Below, piece after piece: positions 1 to 11,585 of a stretch of DNA of 60,000 nt. The stretch covers positions 2,618,001 through 2,678,000 of the forward strand of contig NC_045150.1 in assembly GCF_008831285.2 (NCBI RefSeq), in the 5' to 3' direction. Origin of the DNA: Nymphaea colorata (lineage: Eukaryota > Streptophyta > Magnoliopsida > Nymphaeales > Nymphaeaceae). A model generated the notes under the pieces. It saw only the letters and a list, made by a program, of their open reading frames with translations, did not search any database and was not told the DNA's origin. Within the stretch, counting starts at the first letter, position 1. Each line of letters begins with the position of its first letter. The translations under genes and the position numbers were made by a program.

Positions 1-1400
1 GTTCTTAGTCTGACCAGCTATACAATGCACTTTTGATTGAAAATTGAAAAAATCGACTGCATTTAGAATGTAATGCTTAGTTGAGGAGGACAGAAATTAG
101 GAGTCCTAAAATCAAGGCATCTGTAGTGATAGCCTACGTCTTTCGTAATCAGCGTTGATGGTGGGAGGTTGTAATTCTGTCGCTCACTTAGTTTGCTTAC
201 CAATATGCGGTATTGGTCAAATCTATCGGCTTGTATATGAATTTTAAAATCAAGTTCAAATGTTGTGGATTAATTTTCAAAATAAATATTAAAATAGAAT
301 GACTGCTATTAAACCTTGATCAGCAAAATCAACCTCAAATTGATCGGTTTAGCTTGTTGAAACAATGTAGGGGGTTGGCATAATGGGATCGGGTAAAGGT
401 TGGTAGACGACCAACCTTTGAGTGGCAACTCGAAGTGCTGCAAGTTGAAGCGCAGAAGAGCAATACTTTGCAGACACCAAAACAGACTATGTGCCTGGAG
501 AGATAAGGGTTTCGAGGGTTTAGGTGGAGACTTCGGCCTTTTTCAGAATATGGGTGAAACCCTGCTCACTCAAAAGCCTGAATCAGTAGCGAACCGATTC
601 CATGGATTTTGTAGCTAACTGATTCGATTTTGTGGCTGACTCAAGACTACCATCGCATGTCAACTTTAATAGTTTCTTAAAATATTTAAAAATGTTTCAT
701 GCTTACTTTTTTATACGTTTCGCTAGTTTTTTGTTAAATGACTTTTTAATTTGTTTGGCTAATTCCCAACCGATTCTTGGCCGATTCACTGAAGCCCACC
801 TATTTTTACAAGAAGTCACACTATATTCATCGGGAATCATTAACAACAAGTAGAGTAAGTAAATATAAGGCACCTTAAATAATTGTTGCACTATAAACTA
901 TCAGCGCGCACGTTCAATTTATAAATTATTTTACGAGACAGACTTTAATTTTTAGTCATCGAGCAATATCCAGCATCCAACCATAGTCGTCAAGCTCGCT
1001 GATCGCTGATCTAAATCGTGAGTCCTCCGATTTGGTTATAATCGTCCATTTAGTGGGTCAGAGTTAGGGTCTGCCAAATCAGCTAGGATCGTCAACCAAC
1101 ACATGTTCTTTTTTGTCGTGCATAGCTGAATATTAGATTTTAATAATTTTAAATTATGAAATATCACAAATGTTACTAAATAAACACTATTACATGTTAT
1201 TTAATTGTAGATGATGAAAAAAATCACACATGAAATGCTGGCATTTTTCAATTCTTTATTCATTTATAAAAAAAATGCACTATAAAATTTTATGTCCTAA
1301 TTCAGAGTCATCGAATCAACTCTTTGGTCCTCTGGCCCAGTTCTGAGTTCAAGTCATGAGTTTGCAACTATGCATCTAACAAACTCTCTCTCTCTCTCGC
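1..1400. other. Intergenic, nothing recognised
   Basis: AT-rich DNA with only short, low-quality reading frames on both strands. I see no gene, RNA or clear repeat end here. Confidence 0.6.
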
Positions 1401-1416
1401 TCTCTCTTATATGTGC

Positions 1417-1602
1417 GTGCGGAGCCAAGGTAGGGCCCGCAAGAGTTCTGGGCCCACCTCATTTTTTATTTAAATTTATTTGTAAATTTAAAAAAAAAAT
1501 CACTTGTTTTGTATAAAAATTTTGAAAAATGATATTTCAGCCCTAGTCAAAATTTAAAAACTTTAATTCGACCCCCTCATGAAAAATTTCTAACTCTGCT
1601 CA
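1417..1602. mobile_element. GGCGGAGCC-family MITE
   Basis: Inverse orientation to 42184-42375: GTGCGGAGCCAAGGTAGGGC at the left, ACCCCCTCATGAAAAATTTC near the right. Shared interior AAAATTTTGAAAAATGATAT. Confidence 0.6.
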
Positions 1603-1849
1603 TGTGGTGACTACCATTAAAATATAGCCAATTTTCTATTGAAAACATTTTAACATTAATAAACTAGAGAGAAAACTACACACAAACTTGAATGTAGTTA
1701 AACATGTGTTAATAACAACCCATTAGCTCTTCCCTTCCTTATCCATAGCTTGCTAGTCGCATCGTCATGATCCCACCATGACACAGTTCAATTTTCAAAT
1801 AAGGAATTCCACCACTATTGATATAACTATACCTAATAGTTTATTCTAG

Positions 1850-1930
1850 TGGCGGAGCCAGAAAAATTTTCTAGACGAGGCATCCATCACAAATTTTAAG
1901 TGAAAATAAAAAATCCTTTGAGGTGCCGCG
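1850..1930. repeat. GGCGGAGCC-family fragment
   Basis: AGTGGCGGAGCCAGAAAAAT followed by TTTCTAGACGAGGCAT, only one end of the family recognisable. Comparable one-ended fragments lie at about 35810, 44930 and 48125. Confidence 0.45.
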
Positions 1931-3299
1931 CTCGACCTCTGGTTTATTTCATCTTTTCTTCCACCTCAACTATTTTGTTCCCTTTCATTTTTTATCATAT
2001 CTATCTTGGGCACCATGTTGTACAGCCCACAAAGAACATAAAAACATAGAACTTGGATAGTTGATTAGGTGAAGAAACAATAGGCTTTGGTGCTCTTGTG
2101 GATATCTTGAATGATCTCCTTTATTAAGTTTTAAGAAAGAACTACTCTGTTCTCTAAGTACCCAGATAAGTTTTTTGTGGACAAATTTTCTCCGGCTATT
2201 AAAACCATCCATGCGCATATTGTTTTTCTCCCAATTGTTCTATAATCTTCTTTGACAAGGAAGCAGCTTCTGTTATGTTTATATATTCTCTCAAAGCGTG
2301 TCTTTGTTTCTTTCTTTCCAGTGTATAAGCTTTTACCACCAAAACAAGAAGAATGATACTTGTCATCTTTATTCTTATTTAAGGGAACTAAAGCAAGCCT
2401 TGTAGTGCCACCGCTTACTGAGATTTCATTTATATATATATATATAATTGGTACATTATCAAGCCATTTGGGTTAGGGATACAAACCAGACTTCTAAATT
2501 TATGTTGAAAAGTGCCTTGACCAAAACTACTTTAAACATAGATCATATTTTAGTTCGAAGTTATTTTTGTGGAAAAAAGATGTTATAAGAATCGTCTATT
2601 TTTTATTATTAAAAAAATTATTAAAATCACTTTATTAAAATTAATATAAATTTGTACTAAATCACTTTAAGATCATATCTACAAGGTTAAATTGAAACAA
2701 AAAATTAATGATTAATGTTTTTATTTCTTACCCAAGGAATCTGACATTTATTATCAAAATCACATACATTGACATGGAAAAGTTGTTTTTCCATAAAGGA
2801 TGCACTTGTTTGTTCATGCAACCTCATTTACATGTTCAAGTAAAATACAAGTTCTAAAACATGTAACTCTGCCAAAATTATGAGTATCTTAATATCTTGA
2901 AAACCAATGAATGGCCTTCGATATACCAACTTTTTGAGACTTCAAAATTATATCTACAAGTGCACGGGGCACGATACAAAACATCATTTATACTAGTTGG
3001 GCAAATCCTAACCTACCGCATAGTAGTTTTTGGTTCGTTCCTCAAAGTGGCTAGAAATTAGGACAATCTCTTACATGTTTCCAATGAATTTTCACAAACT
3101 TGTTATGCATGACTAAACTATCATATCTAGCACCTTAAGACTTATGCATCTGGACTTCAAGTTCGATTGTTGAACCATCTCTAATACTAAATGCCACGGC
3201 CCAACACACTTTCACATTAATCTGACTCTTGGTTTGGTGCATCCAACCCACTCCATACCAGATTTGACTCATCCCTAAAAGAGTTAGGAACCATGACAA

Positions 3300-3720
3300 C
3301 CAATCACCTAGTTAGCCATTTACACTGTAACACCTTATTGAAAAGTTTAGTGTTGTAAGTTTATGTGAAACATTGAAGGACTTATTAAAGCGGTTGTTAA
3401 GTGATTGGTTGTTGTGATTTGATTCATAATAATATGTTTGAAGCTCATGGTGAAGCTACAAGGATGTGGGTTGGGAATCACTAAACTAGGAACTCAAACT
3501 TGGTGTGGAAACACGCAGGTCATGACAGCTGATATCAAAACCGGTTTATTAATTGAACCTATAAGGTCTCACTTGTGTAGACATATGTGCCTTAAGGGGT
3601 GGATTATAATACCCCATTAAAAAATTTAGTCGCTAAAGATTATGAGCAATCATGAGAGGGACTTACTAAGGGTCATCAATGGGGTTGTTAAGTAATTGAT
3701 TGTTATAGTTCATATCCTTT
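3300..3720. repeat. Possible LTR-like relic with internal repetition
   Basis: TGTAACACCTTATTGAAAAG (3327) and ATAATACCCCATTAAAAAAT (3607) introduce related passages that each lead to TGTTAAGTGATTGGTTGTT or TGTTAAGTAATTGATTGTT. This looks like a duplicated plant retroelement terminal segment. No ends, primer site or coding region were found. Confidence 0.3.
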
Positions 3721-4147
3721 TTTTAAAGCTTGTACCAAAACTGTTAAGGGGGCGGGCTGTGATCCGCCATACTGGGAGCCTGAGTCCAGTATAATAGCAG
3801 GCCGGATCATGGCAATCAAGGGCTCTATAGAGCTGAATATAAATATAAGAAATATTACAATGGCCATTTATTGACCCCATGAATGTTTGACAGTAACATT
3901 CTTATCTTCAAGTTGTTGGATTTTGATTCTTATTATTCTTACCATGCTCTTTGTATCCAAACCATAAATCAGGATTGTTTCCATCCTCGAGCCATAACAC
4001 GTTGTACTATTCAGGCATGCATTGATTTAATTTTTAATTGGCAGGAATCTTGTAAAGATACAAAACATTATCCGTAGTGTATATATTATAGCTCTTGGAT
4101 GCCATATGATGTAGAGAAGGGAAGTGGTAGATGACGAAAAGCAGATA

Positions 4148-4334
4148 AGGGCAGAGTCAAGGGACGGCCTGGGCCCGGGCCCTGGCTTTACACAACTTTT
4201 TTTAAAAATTACATGTAAAATTTAGAATATCTTACTTGTTTTACATAAAAATTTTGAAAAATGATATTTTGGCTCGTGTCAAAATTTTAGAAACATTAAT
4301 TCAGTTCCCCTCATGAAATCTTTGACTCTGCCAT
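4148..4334. mobile_element. GGCGGAGCC-family MITE
   Basis: AGGGCAGAGTCAAGGGACGG at the left and TTTGACTCTGCCA at the right are inverted. The interior has AAAATTTTGAAAAATGATAT and CCCCTCATGAAATC as in the 1417 copy. Confidence 0.6.
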
Positions 4335-4424
4335 TGATGGCAGACATATGATGGGCCATGAACTCTCAAACAACATTGTTTTTACATTGACACTCAAACA
4401 CCTGACTTATGCTTTTAGGCGCAA

Positions 4425-4524
<100 letters not shown>

Positions 4525-5322
4525 ATGAGAGACAATCAATCAAGAGAATCAAACACCCTCATAGAGGTACAGGTTGGTCTGAACAAAATAAATTATATAA
4601 ACCAATAATGATATAAGCGTTTTTGTGACCTGCCCACTCCGCCGCTACCAAATGAAAATATTCTAGTTGCGGTCATGGGTACTTTTGGTTGCCACTCACA
4701 ATTTTTTAGTGCCTTTGGTACTCTGTAAGCCCAAAAAAAGGATACTTGGTCAACCAATAGGTTAATGCCTCATACGTGTACATGACAGTGCAGGATATTC
4801 TCCAAGACAAAGAGAAATTTAAAAAATTACTGTAAGTACCAAATTTGGTGTTCTCTTCCAAGAAGAAGTTCTCAGTCCAGTCCAAAATTTTGGGGTGGAC
4901 AGGGGGCATTTTGGCCACTCAAAAAGAATAACATATTTATTATTATTAATTTTTAAACAAAGAAGGGGGTGCTAACAGATGGAGAACAAGCATCTTGGTC
5001 CTAAGCTCTTATATATGTATACAAAATAAATGTTGCCAGATGACCAAAACATTTTAAATCTGCAATTGAAAGAATCATTGATCGTTACTAGAAGCACCAT
5101 AAAATATCTGCACTAATCCATCGCTAATGGCCACATTATGACTATTTTTTATTGACCGATTTGTAATGTTTAAGTCATCTGACAATATACTGCATATATA
5201 TATATATAAAATAAAATGTTGAAAGAAAATCAAGGAGAAAATGTTGTTAATCAATGATATATGACTAAAATATCTTATTTTGATTTTTTATAACCTAGTA
5301 CCAATTATTTTTCTCTCTCTCT

Positions 5323-5434
<112 letters not shown>

Positions 5435-5740
5435 CATGCATATGCTTTTCTACCCAAGAAGTGACCCAGATAGAACACTTCGGGGCGTTAAATTTGAATA
5501 TGATATCTAGCAATAATCCATAATGATTGGAGACATGATGAACTAGGATGATAATTTATATAACTGAACAGGGGCAACGTTACGCCTGTTAAGTGACCCA
5601 TTAGCTTATACTTACTGAAACTTTGAAAAGCCCCCCTTGAATAAATTCGTGGCATTAAAAAGAAAAACATGTAATAATTTTATATTGTGAAAAAACAGAA
5701 TTATGTCTGAATACAGCTTATACATTTTGGCATAACGGTA

Positions 5741-6138
5741 GGGCAGCACACCAGCCGAGTCAAGCCCGAGCTTGGCCAGCTCGAGCTCGAGCTTGGCTCA
5801 AAAAAACTCGACTACACAAAATTGAGCTTGAACTTGATTCTCTTAACCCATTTAACTCATTTAGACGTTAACTCGTGTAAGCATTAAGTCGTTTAACTAT
5901 GTGTTAATTTGTTTAACTCTTGGTTGAACCAGTGATTCGGTGAACCGGTTTTGACAATATTATATATAGTACCAGTTTGCGAGTCAACTCGAGGTCCTAA
6001 AACTTGAACTAGACTCATTTATCATTTCAAGTATATTTGTAAGCTCGAACTCGACTCGTTTATAAATGAATCAAGCACGAGCCAAGTTTTTTTGAGCAAG
6101 TTCGAATTGAGGCCAAGTTGGCTCAAGCGTTCTGCGTG
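5741..6138. mobile_element. CTCGAGCT-rich hAT-like MITE
   Basis: The left end GGCAGCACACCAGCCGAGTC and the inverted right end (GCAGAACGCTTGAGCCAAC on the other strand) are similar, and both lead into CGAGCTTGGCCAGCTCGAG-type sequence. It belongs to the same family as 50050-50496. No target duplication was found. Confidence 0.5.
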
Positions 6139-6871
6139 TTTAGACTTGAAATGACTAAAATGACCTCATATGTTAAAAAAAAAAAGACTCTCTCTCTCTC
6201 TCTCCCTGCAAGGGTAAAAGTGAAAAAGCAAAAATATTGCTTTCTAAAAAAATTACCGAGTAACCGTGACTTGCACTGCGAACTCCGAACCACATGCACT
6301 TGCAGGTTGCGTCAGCCAATAGCATCCATTACCATTACACTCTCCTAAATATTTTTTTGTGATGAATAAAAAGATTTGTAAGGTTATTTTTCTTTTAAAT
6401 TTTAATTATGAGATCAAGAAAATGACTGTTTTACCCTCTAAAATAAGACGAAAAACGTGCCTAACATTGGTAATACAGTTTAAGTTTTCCTTTGAAAAAT
6501 TTCCCACCATTTAATATAAAAGTACATAATTACTTTAAATACCAAGAGAAAAACTGAGTTATTTGGATATAATGTGATCATGCATTAATATCGTTGGATG
6601 CAGTTAAGAAAGATAACACAAAACAAATAACTTATGATTTTTCTTTTCATCATCTCCAATATCATATTTTTTTTTTCAAGTTTTGATGATATTTCCAACG
6701 CAAACCTGATGGGATTAGTGTCCCCTTCCTTTTATTAACAACCTTATATTTATGTTTAAACACCTTGTGACCTCATCTTTGTTGTATCCTATGTCACATG
6801 GTCGCCAATATGGTATGGGTTTGGGTAAGGTGATACGGGTTTAGACACATCATTTTTGAAAATTGTGGATA

Positions 6872-6874
<3 letters not shown>

Positions 6875-6922
<48 letters not shown>
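6875..6922. repeat. (TA)n microsatellite
   Basis: About 23 TA units. Confidence 0.95.
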
Positions 6923-6925
<3 letters not shown>

Positions 6926-7261
6926 CCATCTTTGTTTCCATCCAAGTTAATTCCTCTGCATTCACATCCCAATTTTTTGTGATTCCTTCCCTATATGACA
7001 AACCACAAGCTATAATTATTATCTGATACACAAAAACATATAAACAAGAGAAACATTTGAATCAACAAATCATATTCTTACTTAGCATTTACCGATAGTA
7101 TTCATGTTTGTTTAGTGAAAGAAGCCAAATGTTAAAAATAAAAATAAACCAAAACTTTTGCGCACTTACTTTTGAGATGATTTCTTTTCATACTTGTAAA
7201 TATAAGAACATGTCCAATTTTTCTAAGAGTATGAACAAGTACCATCTATTGTTTATTGCCT

Positions 7262-7440
7262 TCAATTCCTCCTAATGACGCGTCCAAATGGCATAGACAT
7301 CCTCATATGGAGAATTAAATTTTTCATTGTGTATTGTATTGACCATTTATTGTTGAATTTGTTACTGATTATCTTCCAAATTTTTAAGAAGCGAGGGCAA
7401 AGAGAGAAGGGGTTCGGAATGGACTCTTCCTCTCTATGAC
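7262..7440 (-). pseudogene. LINE reverse-transcriptase C-terminal fragment (zf-RVT)
   Basis: The minus strand encodes CIFCHREEESIPNPFSLCPR followed by FLKIWKIISNKFNNKW. This matches the cysteine-rich zf-RVT segment that ends ORF2 of plant L1-type LINEs (C-x2-C, then a distal C and an aromatic W). Only about 60 codons remain. Confidence 0.6.
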
Positions 7441-7551
7441 AAAAAATACACATATTAGCCATGGACATACCAAACCCTTGATGAGCAAATTACATACAAA
7501 AAATACACATATTAGCCATGGAAATACACGTATTGACTATGTGTTAACTTG

Positions 7552-8013
7552 TTTGGAGTTGAGCATTCTATTTCAAATGAACTGCTGCAAATTTTACTAC
7601 TTATGTCAATTATGCAAAGGAAATTACATAAAAAAATTATCTTCCATTTGTAATAATATTAACAGTCGTCCTTCCAACATGTGATTAGGCTGAAACTGAA
7701 AAGAAGGAAGTGTATACTTTTGTGGTTAATAAAATTTTTGATGCATTATTAAACTGTTATTATACTTGGTATTCTGATTGAAGATGAGAACTTGGTGGAT
7801 GTAAGTTTTTTTTTTTTTTTTTTTTCATGTTCTTTTGTGTGCACAAATACCAAAGGATCTTCATCTTTGCCAACTATGGATTTGCATGGTTTCTCTTAGG
7901 GTGTGTTTGTTTCACCGTGAGATTCCTCTATAGAATTAAGGTCAGATGCTCTTCGTCCGACCTTAAATCCATGGTTTTTAACATGTAACGTAGATTTAAG
8001 ATCCGTGTTACAG

Positions 8014-8077
<64 letters not shown>

Positions 8078-8512
8078 CTGTGTTCACTTTCTTATTTTTC
8101 TTTTGAGACTTCAATGTATTTTATAGTTCTTATTGGCAGCTATGTGAGTCCATTTGTGTTTCTTCGAAAGGTTGGAACAGGTCTTATTCAGTCATCTAAA
8201 TTGTAACATTATTTCAATGACGACTTTGGTTTCTCATGGTTATGAAATATGTAGAACGTATATGTACATTGAATTATTTAGTGCATAAATGATGCTTGAA
8301 CTTATAAATGCTTTTCTCCTATAAATTTTTAACTAGAAAGTGGTTTCTAATTTCTCAATTCTGTTTACCAACCTCATTTTACTTGTAGCATTGTATGTTA
8401 GTTGCTTGTTCCTTCTTGCAGATGATGAAGACCTTGCTCATCAATCAATTCATCATAGCATTAAACAACTGAACTTGTTCCATTAGAAACCTCTGATCAA
8501 GTTGATTCCACT
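7552..8512 (+). repeat. Direct repeat R1 (upstream of B3 copy A)
   Basis: Aligns with 10293-11331 from TTTGGAGTTGAGCATT to GATTCCACT in the same orientation, at high identity apart from indels. R1 contains an extra (TC)n(TA)n tract at 8014-8075. It carries no clear gene, although both copies keep a CTTCTTGCAG/ATGATGAAG acceptor-like site. It lacks TG..CA ends and a primer-binding site, so it is not an LTR. Confidence 0.85.
8014..8075. repeat. Compound (TC)n(TA)n microsatellite in R1
   Basis: 12 TC units then about 19 TA units. R2 lacks it, so it arose or was lost after the duplication. Confidence 0.95.
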
Positions 8513-8716
8513 GAAATTTTGTAAATCCAAATCAGGTCCATTCTCTTAATCATATGTTAAATTTTTTTCTATATCCGACTTTATTTTTTTTGAAGTAGTT
8601 TGGTTGGATATTTGATCTGTATATATCCAATTCACTGACATCCATATTAATTGTTTGTTATAAAAGACAGCTATCCTCTTGTTCATATGTAATTTTATGG
8701 TGAACTAATGTCAAAG

Positions 8717-8960
8717 GGGCACAATATAGCTGGTCAGGCTAAAAGTCTCTAGAAAGACATGTATCTAGTTCAATTCTCGTGGCTGCTATGCTTACGAATC
8801 TTAAGGTAATAAGCCGTAGTATCCACGTTAAAGGGAGCATCGCCGCTTTTGCTGACGTCGACACAACTCTGAACCCCAAAGGCATGAGGAATGGGAGGGT
8901 TCATATGTCAAGAACGTCTGCCTTAATTAGCTACTTCATATAGACATGCTTCTATTCACC
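8717..8960 (+). mobile_element. tRNA-derived SINE candidate
   Basis: The head resembles a tRNA: an A-box-like TAGCTGGTCAGG (8727-8738), a GTCT/AGAC stem where an anticodon stem would be, and a B-box-like TAGTTCAATTCTCG (8766-8779). A non-tRNA body follows to about 8960. I see no poly(A) tail or clear target duplication. An intact tRNA gene is unlikely because the acceptor arm does not pair. Confidence 0.45.
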
Positions 8961-9358
8961 ATTGTCAAGATAAATTCAAGTTAGAGGTGAAACTGAATAG
9001 GTTACCAATTTTTCTTTACCCAGATATCATTTGATGAAATATGACTCATATATGCAATTGCACGTTGTAAGACTAAAATAAATATTTCTTTATGCCTAAA
9101 TATAGAATCTAATATAAAGTTCAGATTTCTCGATGTCAAAATGATTTTAAAGGCCATCATGAATTTTGGACAATTGATGTTTATATCGTCACAGGATCTT
9201 ATCTTTAGGAAGTTTTTCTTTTTAAAAAACAAAAAAGAAAAAACAAATGTACTCGAAGAAATCCAGTTTCCTAGTCTGATTCAGATAGGAAATAGAAACT
9301 TTCTGTTGACGCCCGAAATGGAAGGTTCCCTAATTGATCAGGAGATCATCTCCCTCTC

Positions 9359-9366
9359 TATAAAAT
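9359..9366 (+). promoter_or_regulatory. TATA box of B3 copy A
   Basis: TATAAAAT lies 195 bases before the ATG, inside a block (9250-9540) that aligns with the region upstream of copy B, including the shared TTGACGCC(C/G)GAAAT and GATCGATCGATCGA stretches. Conservation with copy B makes it more credible than a random AT match. Confidence 0.6.
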
Positions 9367-9553
9367 ATCTGTGTATGTATGCTCTCTTCCTTCAGGCTTC
9401 AAACGCTCCAAGGCCCAAGATCGATCGATCGATCTCGTTCCTTGCCCAAACCACTCTTTATTATAATCACAGCTGCAGATCAGGTAGAGCTTCGTTCTGG
9501 GTTGTGCCTAATTTACATCAGTTGATTTCTTGATCGATTGCCCAAAGGACGAC

Positions 9554-10165
9554 ATGAAGAACAGGACAGAAGGAGAGTGTTGCAGCAACATGGAAGACAA
9601 CGGCGCCCTCTTCTTGCTGGCGGAGATGGTTGAACGAGAGGTGCATCCGAAGCAGAAGGGCAAGGAGGTGGAAGCAGAGAGAGAGAGGGCCTCGCTGTTC
9701 CCGTTCCTCAGGAGCACGAGATACCGGAGCAAGGTTCTTGGGTGGCCGGAGGCGGTGGTCAGGTGCCATGCCAAGTTGCCGCTCGTAAAATCCGTTTGCG
9801 TGAAGAAACTGACGGCGACGGACACCAGGAGCCACCACAATCGTCTGCTGTTCCGTAGAGAAGACGTGCATGACTTGGTGTTCGAGGAGTTGAAGGAGCC
9901 GGAGAGAAGGATGGTGTGCGAGGAAGGCGGGAACGGCCTGCTGGTTCCGACGCTCGACGAGGCGGGTCGGCCGTGGGCACTTGTCCTCATCTACTGGTCG
10001 AGCAATGGGTCCTACGTCCTGAAGAAAGACTGGACCAAGCTCGCCGACTCTAATGGCTTCCATGCACATATCGACATTGAGATCTTCAGCTTCAGGCAGC
10101 GCACGAGCGGAAGGCTCTGTTTCGTCATCATCCGTCGTTCCCCTGCTACCGGTCATGCATGGTGA
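9554..10165 (+). CDS. B3-domain protein, copy A (203 aa, single exon)
   Basis: This is a predicted plant B3 DNA-binding protein of the short, DUF313-like kind. The fold is suggested by LPLVKSVCVKKLTATDTR (about 75-92), followed by RLLFRREDVHDLVF, then VPTLDEAGRPWALVLIYW, then SNGSYVLKKDWTKLADSNGF and IDIEIFSFRQ ending near residue 185. The N-terminal 55 residues are acidic/basic with no domain. I start at 9554 rather than at an in-frame ATG at 9530 because copy B begins with the same MKN(R/K)TEG and has no upstream extension. The gene is intronless. It has its own TATA box at 9359 and lies between two copies of a 1 kb direct repeat. Assignment to B3 is by motif pattern only, the target DNA is unknown, and expression is not shown. 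Confidence 0.75.
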   Translation: MKNRTEGECCSNMEDNGALFLLAEMVEREVHPKQKGKEVEAERERASLFPFLRSTRYRSKVLGWPEAVVRCHAKLPLVKSVCVKKLTATDTRSHHNRLLFRREDVHDLVFEELKEPERRMVCEEGGNGLLVPTLDEAGRPWALVLIYWSSNGSYVLKKDWTKLADSNGFHAHIDIEIFSFRQRTSGRLCFVIIRRSPATGHAW

Positions 10166-10292
10166 CCCACAGGAGATCGATGATAATCAGAAACAAGATG
10201 ATCGTTCCTAATGCGGCTGCTTAATGGGTTTTTTGCGGAATACAGTGGCTGGCTGGCTGGCTGATGTCCTGCTTCTTTGAGTTTGCGCAATC

Positions 10293-11331
10293 TTTGGAGT
10301 TGAGCATTCTATTTCAAATGAACTGCTGCAAATTTTACTAGTTATGTCAGTTACTAGTAGACCACTTTTTTTTGCTAGTTTTTCTCTCACTGCTGCAGAT
10401 TTTACTAGTTATGTCAATTATGCAAAAGAAATTACATAAGGAAATTATCTTCCATTTGTAATAATATTACCAATCGTTCTTTCAGCATGTGATCAGGTTG
10501 AAACTGAAAAGAAGGAAGTGTATACTTTTGTGGTTGATAAAATTTTTGATGCATTGTTAAACTGTTATTATATTTGGTATTCTGATTCAACATGATAACT
10601 TGGTGGATGTTGTAAGTTTTTTTCATGTTCGTTTGTGTGCACAAATATCAAAGGAGCTTCATCTTTGGATTTGCATGGTTTCTCTTAGGGTGTGTTTGTT
10701 TCACCGTGAGATCCTTCCATAGATTTAAGGTCAGATGCTCCTCATCCAACTTAAATCCATAGTTTTTAACATGTAACTTAGATTTAAGATCCATGTTATA
10801 GAGATCCTCAGTTTGTTTAAACTAGGGATTTGGGAAGCATATCTTTTAATGCAGCCTTGGATCTTATTCAGCGATATGATTTGTAACATTATTTCAATGA
10901 GGACTTCAGAGAATGTGTTTTATAGTTCTTATTGGCAGCTATGTGAGCCCATTTGTGTTTCTTCGAAAGGTTGGAAGAGTTGGTTCTGAAATGACGACTT
11001 CAGTGAATGTATTTTATAGTTGTAACATTATTTCAATGACGACTTTGGTTTCTCATGGTTCTGAAATATGCATAACGTATATGTACATTGAATTATTTAG
11101 TGCATAAATGATGCTTGAACTTATAAATGCTTTTCTCCTATAAATTTTTAACTAGAAAATGGTTCCTAATTTCTCATTTCTGTTTACCAACCTCATTTTA
11201 CTTGTAACATTGTATGTTCGTTGCTTGTTCCTTCTTGCAGATGATGAAGACCTTGTTCATCAATCAATTAATCATAGCATTAAACAACTGAACTTGTTCC
11301 ATTAGAAACCTCTGATCAAGCTGATTCCACT
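10293..11331 (+). repeat. Direct repeat R2 (between B3 copies A and B)
   Basis: Second copy of the R block. Near its start it holds an internal duplication in which CTGCAAATTTTACTAGTTATGTCA is repeated about 75 bases later (10391-10418). It also contains a short MITE-like piece (about 10689-10870) with a GGGTGTGTTTGTTT end that recurs in R1 and, diverged and incomplete, at 42530-42715. Confidence 0.85.
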
Positions 11332-11585
11332 CGAGGCATGTTGATTTTATAGGCTAACTTTTAGCCACCGTTTTTAATATGTGCCCATTAAGACTGTTAC
11401 TGACCGTTATCAAATGATTGTTTTCTCCCCTGCTTCTAAATTTTAGTAAAAGTATTATTCAAGAAGAAAGAGACAATCATTTATATGTATATAAGTTAGT
11501 GGAAGCCAGACCCATCAAAATTAATTATTGAAATATTATTTGTTCAATCCAACCTTATTCCAATTGATCATCTTTGACGTCCAAG

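Noticed and set aside
8717-8790. Functional tRNA gene
   Set aside because: The acceptor stem does not pair and the loop is not a normal anticodon loop. A SINE head is the better reading.
9508-10156. Long minus-strand frames over B3 copy A (also 14921-15572 over copy B and 58468-58833 over copy C)
   Set aside because: They are antisense shadows of the B3 frame, contain no domain, and are explained by the GC-rich codon pattern of the real gene.
7552-11331. R1 and R2 as LTRs of a retrotransposon carrying a B3 gene
   Set aside because: No TG..CA ends, target duplication, primer-binding site, polypurine tract or gag/pol between them. The tandem-duplication model also explains copy B.
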